From: Deinococcus sp.
GTDB lineage: Bacteria; Deinococcota; Deinococci; Deinococcales; Deinococcaceae
Direction: 5' to 3'
Length of the DNA stretch: 6,436 nucleotides
Assembly (NCBI GenBank): GCA_028287665.1
Contig: JAQBPF010000313.1
Span: forward strand, 1-6,436
Of the stretch, positions 1-6,436 are shown one piece after another. Position 1 is the first letter of the stretch. Each line of letters starts with the position of its first letter. The translations under genes and the position numbers were made by a program. Under the pieces are notes generated by a model. That model made no database searches, was not told the origin of the DNA, and saw only the letters and a list, made by a program, of their open reading frames with translations.

Positions 1-450
<450 letters not shown>

Positions 451-456
451 GCCGGT

Positions 457-1563
457 ATGCAGCATGTGGCGCGGCCCGGACTTCCAGAGCCTGAACCTCC
501 GGAAGCCGGGACCCTTCAGCCTGGAACTCTGGAACACTACCAAATCCAACCCCACGCGCCCCGCCTGACCGTGGTGGACCTGTTTGCGGGCGCAGGCGGC
601 CTGAGCCTGGGCCTGGCCTGGGCCGGGTTTCAGTCCATCGGTGCCGTGGAAGCCAATCCGGCGGCGGCCACCACCTACGACAGCAATTTCGGCGCACATA
701 TTGTCAGAGATGGCCTGCACAGACCGGTTTCTATCCAACAGGTGGACTTTACCCCCTACCGGGGCCGGGTCGATCTGCTGGCAGGCGGCCCTCCCTGTCA
801 GGGGTTCAGTCAATTGGGCCGGGGCCTGAGCACCGACCCACGAAACCAGCTCTGGCGCGAGTACATGCGGGCGGCAGCGGAGATCCGGCCATCCGCCTTT
901 CTCATCGAAAATGTCGCGCCTATTCTGCGGTCGGAGGAGGGGGAAGCCATCGTGACGGAGGCCCGCCGCCTGGGCTACGACGTCACGGCAGGCCTGTTGA
1001 GTGCCGAACTGTTCGGGGTTCCTCAAAAGCGCAAACGGGCATTTTTTATTGGCGTGCAGCGGGGCAACGCCAGCCTGCCCCTGCCGCAGGATCAGCCGGT
1101 CAGAACCGTTCGTTGGGCCTTACGGGGCCTGTCTCTGGCACCAGATCAACAGGGCCTGCATGTGGGCCGGAACCCGACGCCCATCAGCCAGGAGCGCTAC
1201 CGGGCGGTGCCTGCAGGCGGCAACCGCTTTGACCTGATGCGCGGGCGGCCAGATCTTACGCCTGCGTGCTGGATCAACAAAAAAACTGGGGCCACAGATG
1301 TCTTTGGGCGGCTGTGGTGGGACCGGCCTTCCGTCACCATCCGCACCGAATTTTATAAGCCTGAAAAGGGCCGCTACCTTCATCCCGACGAACACCGGCC
1401 CATCACGCACCGTGAGGCGGCCCGCCTTCAAACCTTTCCCGACGATTTCAGCTTTTCAGGGTCCAGAACAGAGATCGCCGTTCAAATCGGAAACGCGGTT
1501 CCCCCGGTGCTGGCCTTTCATCTGGGCCAGCACCTGGCCGGATTGTTGGGACACACCAGCTAG
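457..1563 (+). CDS. DNA (cytosine-5) methyltransferase, complete
   Basis: Methylates the C5 position of cytosine in a DNA target, using S-adenosylmethionine. The 368-residue protein carries the family motifs in order: I, VVDLFAGAGG (39-48, AdoMet binding); IV, GGPPCQGFS (110-118) with nucleophile Cys114; VI, ENV (151-153); VIII, QKRKR (190-194); a target recognition region of roughly 205-285; IX, RPSVTIRTEF through HREAARLQTFPDDF (about 290-331); X, QIGNAVPP (343-350). All look intact, so an active enzyme is expected. The target cannot be read from the sequence. The first ~36 residues (Pro/Glu-rich) precede the fold and are partly made of a degenerate 7-base DNA repeat, but no convincing later start exists. 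The gene starts 6 bases after ispD. The recognition region has some A-rich codons, hinting at transfer. No recognisable restriction enzyme adjoins it; it converges with the unknown gene at 1600-2373. Confidence 0.95.
   Translation: MQHVARPGLPEPEPPEAGTLQPGTLEHYQIQPHAPRLTVVDLFAGAGGLSLGLAWAGFQSIGAVEANPAAATTYDSNFGAHIVRDGLHRPVSIQQVDFTPYRGRVDLLAGGPPCQGFSQLGRGLSTDPRNQLWREYMRAAAEIRPSAFLIENVAPILRSEEGEAIVTEARRLGYDVTAGLLSAELFGVPQKRKRAFFIGVQRGNASLPLPQDQPVRTVRWALRGLSLAPDQQGLHVGRNPTPISQERYRAVPAGGNRFDLMRGRPDLTPACWINKKTGATDVFGRLWWDRPSVTIRTEFYKPEKGRYLHPDEHRPITHREAARLQTFPDDFSFSGSRTEIAVQIGNAVPPVLAFHLGQHLAGLLGHTS
499..533 (+). repeat. Degenerate 7-base repeat in the methyltransferase 5' end
   Basis: Consecutive heptamers CCGGAAG, CCGGGAC, CCTTCAG, CCTGGAA and CTCTGGA run from 499 to 533, close to a CCtGgAa consensus. 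Seven is not a multiple of three, yet the reading frame stays open and yields AGTLQPGTLE-type low-complexity sequence. The same stretch also holds an inverted repeat, TTCCAGAG (482-489) against CTCTGGAA (527-534). Such heptamer runs are usually intergenic, so this segment may be former leader DNA now read as protein. Confidence 0.4.
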
Positions 1564-1574
1564 AACCGCAGCGC

Positions 1575-1599
1575 CAAAAAATAAAAAACCCGGCGCGCC
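1575..1599 (-). terminator. Possible terminator between convergent genes
   Basis: Read on the - strand just after the stop of the unknown gene, the palindrome GGCGCGCC plus GGG is followed by TTTTTTATTTTTT, the longest homopolymer-like tract in the window. The GC-rich block followed by a T tract looks like an intrinsic terminator, but the palindrome has no loop room, and the only alternative pairing is GCGCC (1571-1575) with GGCGC (1592-1596) around the tract. No equivalent T tract serves the methyltransferase on the + strand. Confidence 0.35.
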
Positions 1600-2373
1600 T
1601 CAGGCCCCCAAAATACGTGCCAATGCCGCGACGCTGGCGGGGCTGGCCACCCAGAAATTGCCGAACCCCTGACGCTCGATGGCGATGTGGTGAATCCGGA
1701 AGGGCGGGTCGGCCTGACCTAAAAACTGGGCTGCGGGCGGTTTCCGGCCTCCATGCTGGTCCCGGTAGCGGGGATTGGCAAAATAGACGCAGATCACGTC
1801 GTCACCAAGCCAGAAATCGGTGCGGAGCAACACGTCTGCCAGCAGGTGATAACGCACAGGCAGGCCGTATTGCGCCCGCAACTGCACCAGCAACTCCAGT
1901 TCTCGCATGGCCGAATAATAAAATTTGCCCAACCGCCACTGAAAAGCCCGCCTGAGCCGCACTTTCCGGTCAGGCGAGGACTCGGCCCAGTGCACATGCA
2001 GCAGGAGCGGGCCAATAAAAAACTCCGCAGAAGGCCCGTTGAGCCACGCCCTGAACTCCTGCCAGGTGGGAACCTGCCTTTCTTGTTCCAGGTACCAATG
2101 AAACAGGTGCTGAAAGGCAAAAGGTGTGGTCCAGTCTTCTACCTCAGGCAACTGCTCGGAGGCGGCCACCGTGCCGAGGGCATGCTCCGAGCGGGCACGC
2201 ACATCGTTCAGGAGGTCACAGCTGATCTCGGCCAGATAACGGTGCTCGAAGTGCTGAACCAGCCTATGGACCGCCCCGTACCCCGGACGCTGCAACCAGC
2301 GCCTATAGGCTGTCTGGGCGGGCAGGCCTCCCCGTTCCAGCAGTTCCAGGCGGCAAGTCTCGAAGGTGGTCAC
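1600..2373 (-). CDS. Protein of unknown function, convergent with the methyltransferase
   Basis: I do not recognise this 257-residue protein. It is plausibly real: normal helical, Trp/Tyr-rich composition, no signal peptide or membrane segment, and clean fit between neighbours. The start is GTG (2373-2371), with no ATG nearby and no clear Shine-Dalgarno. Residues 1-165 look mostly helical (YRRWLQRPGYG, HLFHWYLEQE, WQEFRAWL). Residues 171-215 look like a beta-rich core: LPVRYHLLADVLLRTDFWLG (171-190), then DDVICVYFANPRYR (191-204) and GRKPPA (209-214). The spacing of Asp186 and the following strand faintly recalls PD-(D/E)xK nucleases, but the E-x-K position reads Tyr-Phe-Ala, so a catalytic claim is not supported. 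Its stop lies 36 bases from the methyltransferase stop. Possible roles are restriction or defence partner, or unrelated. A perfect inverted repeat spans its start. Confidence 0.75.
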   Translation of the reverse strand: MTTFETCRLELLERGGLPAQTAYRRWLQRPGYGAVHRLVQHFEHRYLAEISCDLLNDVRARSEHALGTVAASEQLPEVEDWTTPFAFQHLFHWYLEQERQVPTWQEFRAWLNGPSAEFFIGPLLLHVHWAESSPDRKVRLRRAFQWRLGKFYYSAMRELELLVQLRAQYGLPVRYHLLADVLLRTDFWLGDDVICVYFANPRYRDQHGGRKPPAAQFLGQADPPFRIHHIAIERQGFGNFWVASPASVAALARILGA

Positions 2374-2393
2374 GTGGCTTTACCCTAGCCACG
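2373..2393 (-). promoter_or_regulatory. Inverted repeat and possible -10 box across the start of the unknown gene
   Basis: CGTGGCT (2373-2379) and AGCCACG (2387-2393) form a perfect 7-bp inverted repeat around a 7-base centre. Its inner part contains TAGGGT on the - strand (2387-2382), a TANNNT box ending 8 bases before the GTG start. That is the same spacing as TAGAAT in front of the methyltransferase. This layout fits an operator over a near-leaderless promoter, or an mRNA 5' hairpin that hides the start. No regulator can be named. Confidence 0.35.
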
Positions 2394-2495
2394 CACGCGC
2401 CAGCCAGCAGCCACACCTCTACACCACTGGCCACCAGCGGGAGCCAACGTGGGGCAGGACAGAGCGGAACTGGCCCGCCAGACTGGGGAGGAAGA

Positions 2496-3653
2496 CTACT
2501 TGCCCTGCTGTGCCAGACGCAAAAAATACGCGCTGCTCCTGTCGGCGGGATCCAACTGCACGGCCTGGGCATAGGCCTGGGCCGCCCCCTCAAAATTGCG
2601 GGCCTCATAGCGGGTCCGGCCCAGCCAGGCCCACGCCTTGGCGTATTTGGGGCTGAGGGTCGTGGCTCCTAAAAATCCTGCCTCGGCCCCCGTTTTGTCG
2701 CCTGCCGTGTAGCGGGCATACGCGGCACGGAAGGCCTGCACAGCTTTGAGGCCCACGGCCACGCCTTCCTGCGCCACCGAGAGGTTGTAGCGGTCTGCCG
2801 CCGTGGCCGTGGGCAGGGCCGCCGCGCCCGTGTAGGCCGCCAACGCCGCCGGTGCGTCTCCGAGTTCGAGGGCCAGTTTGCCCGACTCGCGCCACGCTTC
2901 GGCAAAGTTGGGGGCAGCGGCGGCAGCCTGCTGAAATCCGGCGAGGGCTTGAGCCTTGCGTCCCGCGTCCAGTTCCCCGTAGGCACGGCTGAAGGCGCGG
3001 GTGGCAGCAGGGCCGTAACGCCCGGCACTCTGCGAGAGGGAACGGAAATAGGTCAGGGTCTTGTCGCCCGGTTGCAGAACCAAGGCCTGGTCATACAGGG
3101 TCTGGGCCTGGGCATAGTTCCCGGCTTCCAGGGCCGTGCGGGCTGCCCAGGTGGTGCACGGCACGCTGGAGGCATCCAGTTTCAGGCAATTGGCAAAAAA
3201 TGCAGCGGCCTGACTGGGCTGGTTGCGCGTGTAGGCCGCGTACCCAAGGTTGTACTGCACGGTGGCGGCGCTGGCTGTGTCTGCCGCAGCTGCCCCCGTG
3301 GGCACGGCCCGAAAGTAGGCTTCCCAGCCCAGTTCGGCCTGACGCCAGAAGCCCACCTCGGTATAGATCTGGGCCCGCAACCGCAGGTAATCCGGGTTGC
3401 CCGGTTCGGCCACCACAGCCCGTTCGGCGGCGGCTGCGGCCTGTTTCCAGAGGGCCTGATCAATGCTGGCGCTGCCCTGAGGATAGGTGGCGCGTGCTCT
3501 GGCCGCCAGGCTCTGGGCTTCGGCTGCCGCCTGCGCCGCAGTTTGGGCGGTTTGGGGCGCGGCGGATGGCGTGGAAGTGGACGGAGCAGTTTGGGCCTGG
3601 GCGCCGCTGAACAGCAGGGCAGTCAGAATCAGGGTGGTTCGGATGGGGGTCAT
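2496..3653 (-). CDS. Secreted tetratricopeptide-repeat (TPR) protein
   Basis: A 385-residue Ala-rich protein, probably exported and acting as a protein-protein scaffold outside the inner membrane. The N-terminus MTPIRTTLILTALLFSGAQA is a typical signal peptide with an AQA cleavage site at about residue 20/21, followed by a Ser/Thr/Pro/Ala linker to about 45. TPR-like helix pairs are visible at about 66-118, 130-197 (YNLGYAAYTRNQPSQAAAFF), 225-280 and 310-372; the best copy is near the C-terminus, AWLGRTRYEARNFEGAAQAY then AVQLDPAD. Only two Cys are present (156 and 166), a possible disulfide after export. The ATG at 3653 is chosen because it begins the signal peptide and has GGAG 5 bases upstream; a longer frame to 3782 would add 43 residues read through a repeat array. 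No enzymatic domain is seen and the binding partner is unknown. Confidence 0.88.
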   Translation of the reverse strand: MTPIRTTLILTALLFSGAQAQTAPSTSTPSAAPQTAQTAAQAAAEAQSLAARARATYPQGSASIDQALWKQAAAAAERAVVAEPGNPDYLRLRAQIYTEVGFWRQAELGWEAYFRAVPTGAAAADTASAATVQYNLGYAAYTRNQPSQAAAFFANCLKLDASSVPCTTWAARTALEAGNYAQAQTLYDQALVLQPGDKTLTYFRSLSQSAGRYGPAATRAFSRAYGELDAGRKAQALAGFQQAAAAAPNFAEAWRESGKLALELGDAPAALAAYTGAAALPTATAADRYNLSVAQEGVAVGLKAVQAFRAAYARYTAGDKTGAEAGFLGATTLSPKYAKAWAWLGRTRYEARNFEGAAQAYAQAVQLDPADRSSAYFLRLAQQGK

Positions 3654-3658
3654 AGGGT

Positions 3659-3662
3659 CTCC
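3659..3662 (-). promoter_or_regulatory. Ribosome binding site GGAG for the TPR gene
   Basis: GGAG on the - strand, then ACCCT, then ATG at 3653. The 5-base spacing is good, and this settles the start at the signal peptide Met rather than at 3782. Confidence 0.6.
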
Positions 3663-3709
3663 GTCATCGCGTCGCTGTGATGAGAATGAAGGAAGGGCAG
3701 TCCGGTCAG

Positions 3710-3754
3710 CACTGTTTTGGCCAACGCTGTTTTGGTCAGCCCTGTTTTGGTCAG
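3710..3754. repeat. Three tandem 15-bp repeats upstream of the TPR gene
   Basis: On the + strand: CACTGTTTTGGCCAA (3710-3724), CGCTGTTTTGGTCAG (3725-3739), CCCTGTTTTGGTCAG (3740-3754). Copies 2 and 3 differ at one base; copy 1 differs from copy 2 at three. All share the core CTGTTTTGG. A weaker partial copy ends in CCGGTCAG at 3709. The array lies 57 to 101 bases before the TPR start, in leader or promoter DNA. Confidence 0.8.
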
Positions 3755-3824
3755 CATAGGCAGCGCAGATGAGGCCGCACACGCTTCAGCTTCAGGCGGC
3801 CTTGGGGTTCGGGTGGGTTTGCGG

Positions 3825-3994
3825 TCAGGCTCGCCAGAAGTTGGGGTGATTGGTCTTCTTCCCCAATAGATGCTCCACCCCCAGGCGGACAGCCTCATCT
3901 GGACCCATACGGAGAGGAACAGGAGCGCGGTGAGCTGGTGTTCGGAGAGGGGGTTGCCTTTCCGCCCTTCCTCAGACCCCTGGCCCGTGCCACA
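3825..3994 (-). pseudogene. Probable C-terminal remnant of an unidentified gene, with a one-base frameshift
   Basis: Just beyond the HD-GYP stop, the - strand reads EEGRKGNPLSEHQ, LTALLFLSVW in one frame (to 3905). Then, with a one-base step back at a GGG run (3904-3906), GPDEAVRLGVEH, LLGKKTNHPNFWRA continues to TGA (3827-3825). Together the two pieces look like the end of a soluble helical protein; the codons before the shift mostly end in G or C. One missing G in the run would explain the break. There is an in-frame stop at 3997-3995 and no start, so only a fragment remains. I cannot name the family. Chance coding look-alike is the alternative, since each piece is under 31 codons. Confidence 0.35.
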
Positions 3995-3999
3995 TCATC

Positions 4000-5172
4000 T
4001 CAAACGGCATCCAGCAGCCCCAGAAATGTCCGCAGCACCTCTGGGTCGAAGTGCGTTCCAGACCCTTCTTCTAAAATGGTGCGGGCCGTGGACCGCGGAA
4101 AAGCGGGGCGGTAGGGGCGGTCGTGGGTCAGGGCATCGAACACGTCCACCACCGCAAAGATTCGGGCCAGGAGTGGAATCTGAGTGCCCCGTAACTGGTC
4201 GGGGTAGCCTGCGCCGTCCCAACGTTCGTGGTGAGAGCGCACCACCGTCAAGGCTCCTGCCGGAAAGGCGGGCAGGCGGCAGGCCAACGCCTCGCCCATC
4301 AGGGTATGGGTACAGATCAGGGCCCGTTCGTCAGGCGTCAGCGGGCCCGGCTTGAGCAGCACGCCATCAGGAACGCTCAGTTTGCCCAGGTCGTGCAGAT
4401 ACGCGCCCTGACGAAGCGCGTCCTGATCGGCAGCACTCAGATTCAGGGCTGCGCCCAGGCGTTCGGCCAGCGCGACAGCCCGCTCCGTGTGCCCCTGCGT
4501 CTCAAAGTCGCGGGCCTCCAGAGCCATCCCCAGGGCCAGCATCGCCCCCTCGCGGGATTCGGCGGCGCGGCGTTCCTGGTGGGCACGCTCCAGCGCCAGC
4601 GTTCCGGCATTGGCAAAGGCGGCCAGCAGCGCCCGGTCCTGGGCGGTAAATCCCGGCGAGATTCGCCCCAGCGTCAGCACGCCCAGCACCTGCCGGTCCT
4701 GGGTCAGCAGCGGCGCATACATCACGTCCTGATCGGGGGCGTTGCCTACCCTGACCGCGTGGGCAGGCAACTCGTGGGCAGGAATGTGCAGCACGGCCCG
4801 GCCCAGGTACTCGGCGTTTCCTCCCGTGGCCAGTTCGGCCTGCTCTATGGCCTGCCAGGACAGCCCCTCACCGCGCCGCAACACCCACCCCAGCGCCGTT
4901 GCACCCGGATCGGTGAACTGCTCTCTGGAGACGGTGGTGATGGTCAGCGTATCGGCCTGAGGATCGAAGCGCAGAAAGTAGGCATAGCGGGCGGCCATCA
5001 GCTCGACCACACCCAGCGTCAGCGCTTCCTCGACCTGAGGCGGCGTGCGGGCCACCAGCAGGGCCGCGTTGAGGTCCAGCAGCGCCCTCAGGGCCGCATG
5101 TTCAGTGGCTGCGCCTGATGGGGTATCAAGCGGATGCTCTGGGAGAGGCTGACCCGCAGAAGGTTCGGACAT
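4000..5172 (-). CDS. GAF domain / HD-GYP cyclic-di-GMP phosphodiesterase
   Basis: Predicted to hydrolyse the second messenger c-di-GMP in the cytoplasm, with an N-terminal sensor. The 390-residue protein has a GAF-like domain at about 25-195 (LLDLNAALLVARTPPQVEEA start; YAPLLTQDRQVLGVLTLGR core), a helical linker rich in Arg/Glu (195-210), and an HD-GYP domain at about 210-385. Key residues are present: GHTERA (227-232), HDLGK (260-264), His289, HHERWDGAGYP (314-324) and VVDVFDALTHDRPYR (341-355). The HD pair and the GYP triplet are intact, so activity is expected. No transmembrane segment or receiver domain is present; the GAF ligand is unknown. The start at 5172 is taken because it follows a strong ribosome binding site; GTG at 5175 is immediately adjacent and would add one residue. 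It lies alone between two long gaps, so it probably has its own promoter. Confidence 0.92.
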   Translation of the reverse strand: MSEPSAGQPLPEHPLDTPSGAATEHAALRALLDLNAALLVARTPPQVEEALTLGVVELMAARYAYFLRFDPQADTLTITTVSREQFTDPGATALGWVLRRGEGLSWQAIEQAELATGGNAEYLGRAVLHIPAHELPAHAVRVGNAPDQDVMYAPLLTQDRQVLGVLTLGRISPGFTAQDRALLAAFANAGTLALERAHQERRAAESREGAMLALGMALEARDFETQGHTERAVALAERLGAALNLSAADQDALRQGAYLHDLGKLSVPDGVLLKPGPLTPDERALICTHTLMGEALACRLPAFPAGALTVVRSHHERWDGAGYPDQLRGTQIPLLARIFAVVDVFDALTHDRPYRPAFPRSTARTILEEGSGTHFDPEVLRTFLGLLDAV

Positions 5173-5181
5173 CACTGGGAA

Positions 5182-5189
5182 CCACCTCC
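5182..5189 (-). promoter_or_regulatory. Ribosome binding site GGAGGTGG for the HD-GYP gene
   Basis: GGAGGTGG on the - strand ends 9 bases before ATG 5172 and 6 bases before GTG 5175. It excludes the longer frame up to 5259, which has no such site, but cannot separate the two adjacent start codons. Confidence 0.6.
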
Positions 5190-5295
5190 GCCGGAACAGC
5201 ACCAGCAGAACGCCGTTGACCCCAGCTGCCGACACATGAGGTCGGGCAAAACAGGCCACTGCATAATCATGAGCTTGGCAGAAATGATGCAGAAA

Positions 5296-5319
5296 CAGTG
5301 CAAGAAATTCGTTGCACTG
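5296..5319. promoter_or_regulatory. Perfect 8-bp inverted repeat: operator or weak terminator hairpin
   Basis: CAGTGCAA (5296-5303) pairs with TTGCACTG (5312-5319) around GAAATTCG. As DNA it resembles a dimeric repressor site of the TGCAA-N8-TTGCA kind, upstream of the HD-GYP gene. As - strand RNA the hairpin is followed by TTTCTGCATCATTTC, a weak T-rich tail, so it might end the cobA-hemD transcript about 80 bases after its stop. Confidence 0.45.
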
Positions 5320-5356
5320 GACGGATTACCCCCCAATTGGCAACTGTCTGTCCAGT
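5316..5356 (+). other. 11-bp hairpin overlapping the 5296-5319 repeat
   Basis: ACTGGACGGAT (5316-5326) can pair with GTCTGTCCAGT (5346-5356), with two G-U pairs when read as + strand RNA; on the - strand those become mismatches and 7 bp of uninterrupted pairing remain. The loop holds the palindrome CCAATTGG (5333-5340). Bases 5316-5319 are shared with the neighbouring hairpin, so the two cannot form together. Confidence 0.35.
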
Positions 5357-5359
5357 CAT

Positions 5360-5391
5360 GGTGGCCAAACTGTGCTTCTGAACCGGCCACC
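5360..5391 (-). terminator. Hairpin just after the cobA-hemD stop
   Basis: GGTGGCC (5360-5366) and GGCCACC (5385-5391) form a perfect 7-bp stem with an 18-base loop, starting 9 bases past the cobA-hemD stop. Position and GC-rich stem suit a 3' end hairpin, but no T tract follows on the - strand, so termination would need another factor, or the hairpin may protect the 3' end. Confidence 0.35.
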
Positions 5392-5400
5392 CCCAGCGAA

Positions 5401-6436
<1,036 letters not shown>

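Larger units (their letters stand above)
3650..3757 (-). other. Possible 35-codon leader ORF overlapping the TPR start
   Basis: An ORF starting at ATG 3757-3755 reads through the three 15-base repeats as LTKTG, LTKTA, LAKTV and stops at TGA 3652-3650, which overlaps the TPR start in an ATGA arrangement typical of translational coupling. It lacks a clear ribosome binding site and its composition is set mainly by the repeat, so it may be only a chance frame. A five-codon frame within it (MTETL) shares the same stop. Confidence 0.15.
3654..3999. other. 346-base intergenic region between HD-GYP and TPR genes
   Basis: This stretch has no complete convincing gene. It contains, from the HD-GYP side, a probable decayed gene tail (3825-3994), an inverted repeat TTGGGG (3841-3846) with CCCCAA (3861-3866), the 15-bp repeat array (3710-3754) and the TPR ribosome binding site. 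A - strand frame of 82 codons (3898-3650) exists, but its composition is not protein-like. I see no strong sigma-70 promoter and no T-tract terminator after the HD-GYP gene. Confidence 0.6.

Noticed and set aside
1753..2388. Long + strand frame opposite the unknown gene.
   Set aside because: Gln/Pro/Gly-rich composition without domain signals, typical of antisense frames in GC-rich DNA; the - strand protein looks far more natural.
2470..2481. CTGGCCCGCCAG inverted repeat after the TPR stop as a terminator.
   Set aside because: Loop too small, stem short, and no T tract on the - strand.
2949..3680. Long + strand frame opposite the TPR gene.
   Set aside because: Gly-rich, low-information antisense shadow of a clear TPR/signal-peptide protein.
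3710..3754. A short CRISPR-like array.
   Set aside because: Units are directly contiguous at 15 bp with no spacers and no cas genes nearby.
3654..3782. A 43-residue N-terminal extension of the TPR protein (ATG at 3782).
   Set aside because: It reads through the 15-bp repeats as ADQNR/ADQNS and would bury the signal peptide; the GGAG site supports the start at 3653.
5247..5254. CAAAACAG upstream of the HD-GYP gene, matching the core of the TPR-upstream repeat in reverse orientation.
   Set aside because: A single 8-base match in the opposite orientation is expected by chance and lacks the flanking unit.
5173..5259. A 29-residue N-terminal extension of the HD-GYP protein with a hydrophobic patch (VLLVLF).
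   Set aside because: The strong GGAGGTGG site lies inside this extension and points to 5172/5175; the hydrophobic run is too short for a membrane segment.

Overview
The window is GC-rich, and its genes (IspD, a CobA-HemD fusion, a GAF/HD-GYP protein, a secreted Ala-rich TPR protein, a DNA cytosine methyltransferase) fit a chromosome of the Deinococcus-Thermus type. This assignment is an inference from gene content, codon style and possible leaderless-type starts. No rRNA, tRNA, CRISPR array or complete insertion sequence is visible.

Layout. On the + strand, 1-450 is the C-terminal part of ispD (isoprenoid precursor synthesis). Six bases after its stop, a complete C5-cytosine DNA methyltransferase begins (457-1563). 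Everything after it is on the - strand. A 257-residue protein of unknown function (1600-2373) meets the methyltransferase tail to tail across a 36-base gap holding an A/T tract. Next come a TPR protein with a signal peptide (2496-3653), a 346-base intergenic stretch (3654-3999), a GAF/HD-GYP c-di-GMP phosphodiesterase (4000-5172), a 228-base intergenic stretch with three inverted repeats (5173-5400), and the 3' part of a CobA-HemD fusion (5401-6436) that runs off the right edge.

The - strand genes read in the order cobA-hemD, HD-GYP, TPR, unknown. The gaps of 122 to 346 bases suggest separate transcription units rather than one operon. Their functions (tetrapyrrole synthesis, c-di-GMP turnover, envelope protein scaffolding, unknown) do not form an evident pathway.

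The part most worth following up is the methyltransferase with its convergent unknown neighbour. It could be a restriction-modification or other defence pair, or an orphan methyltransferase next to an unrelated gene; the sequence alone does not decide. Secondary items are a probable decayed gene tail with a one-base frameshift at 3825-3994, a 15-bp tandem repeat array in front of the TPR gene, a perfect inverted repeat across the start of the unknown gene, and two overlapping hairpins between cobA-hemD and the HD-GYP gene. No clearly new, complete system can be demonstrated from this sequence.
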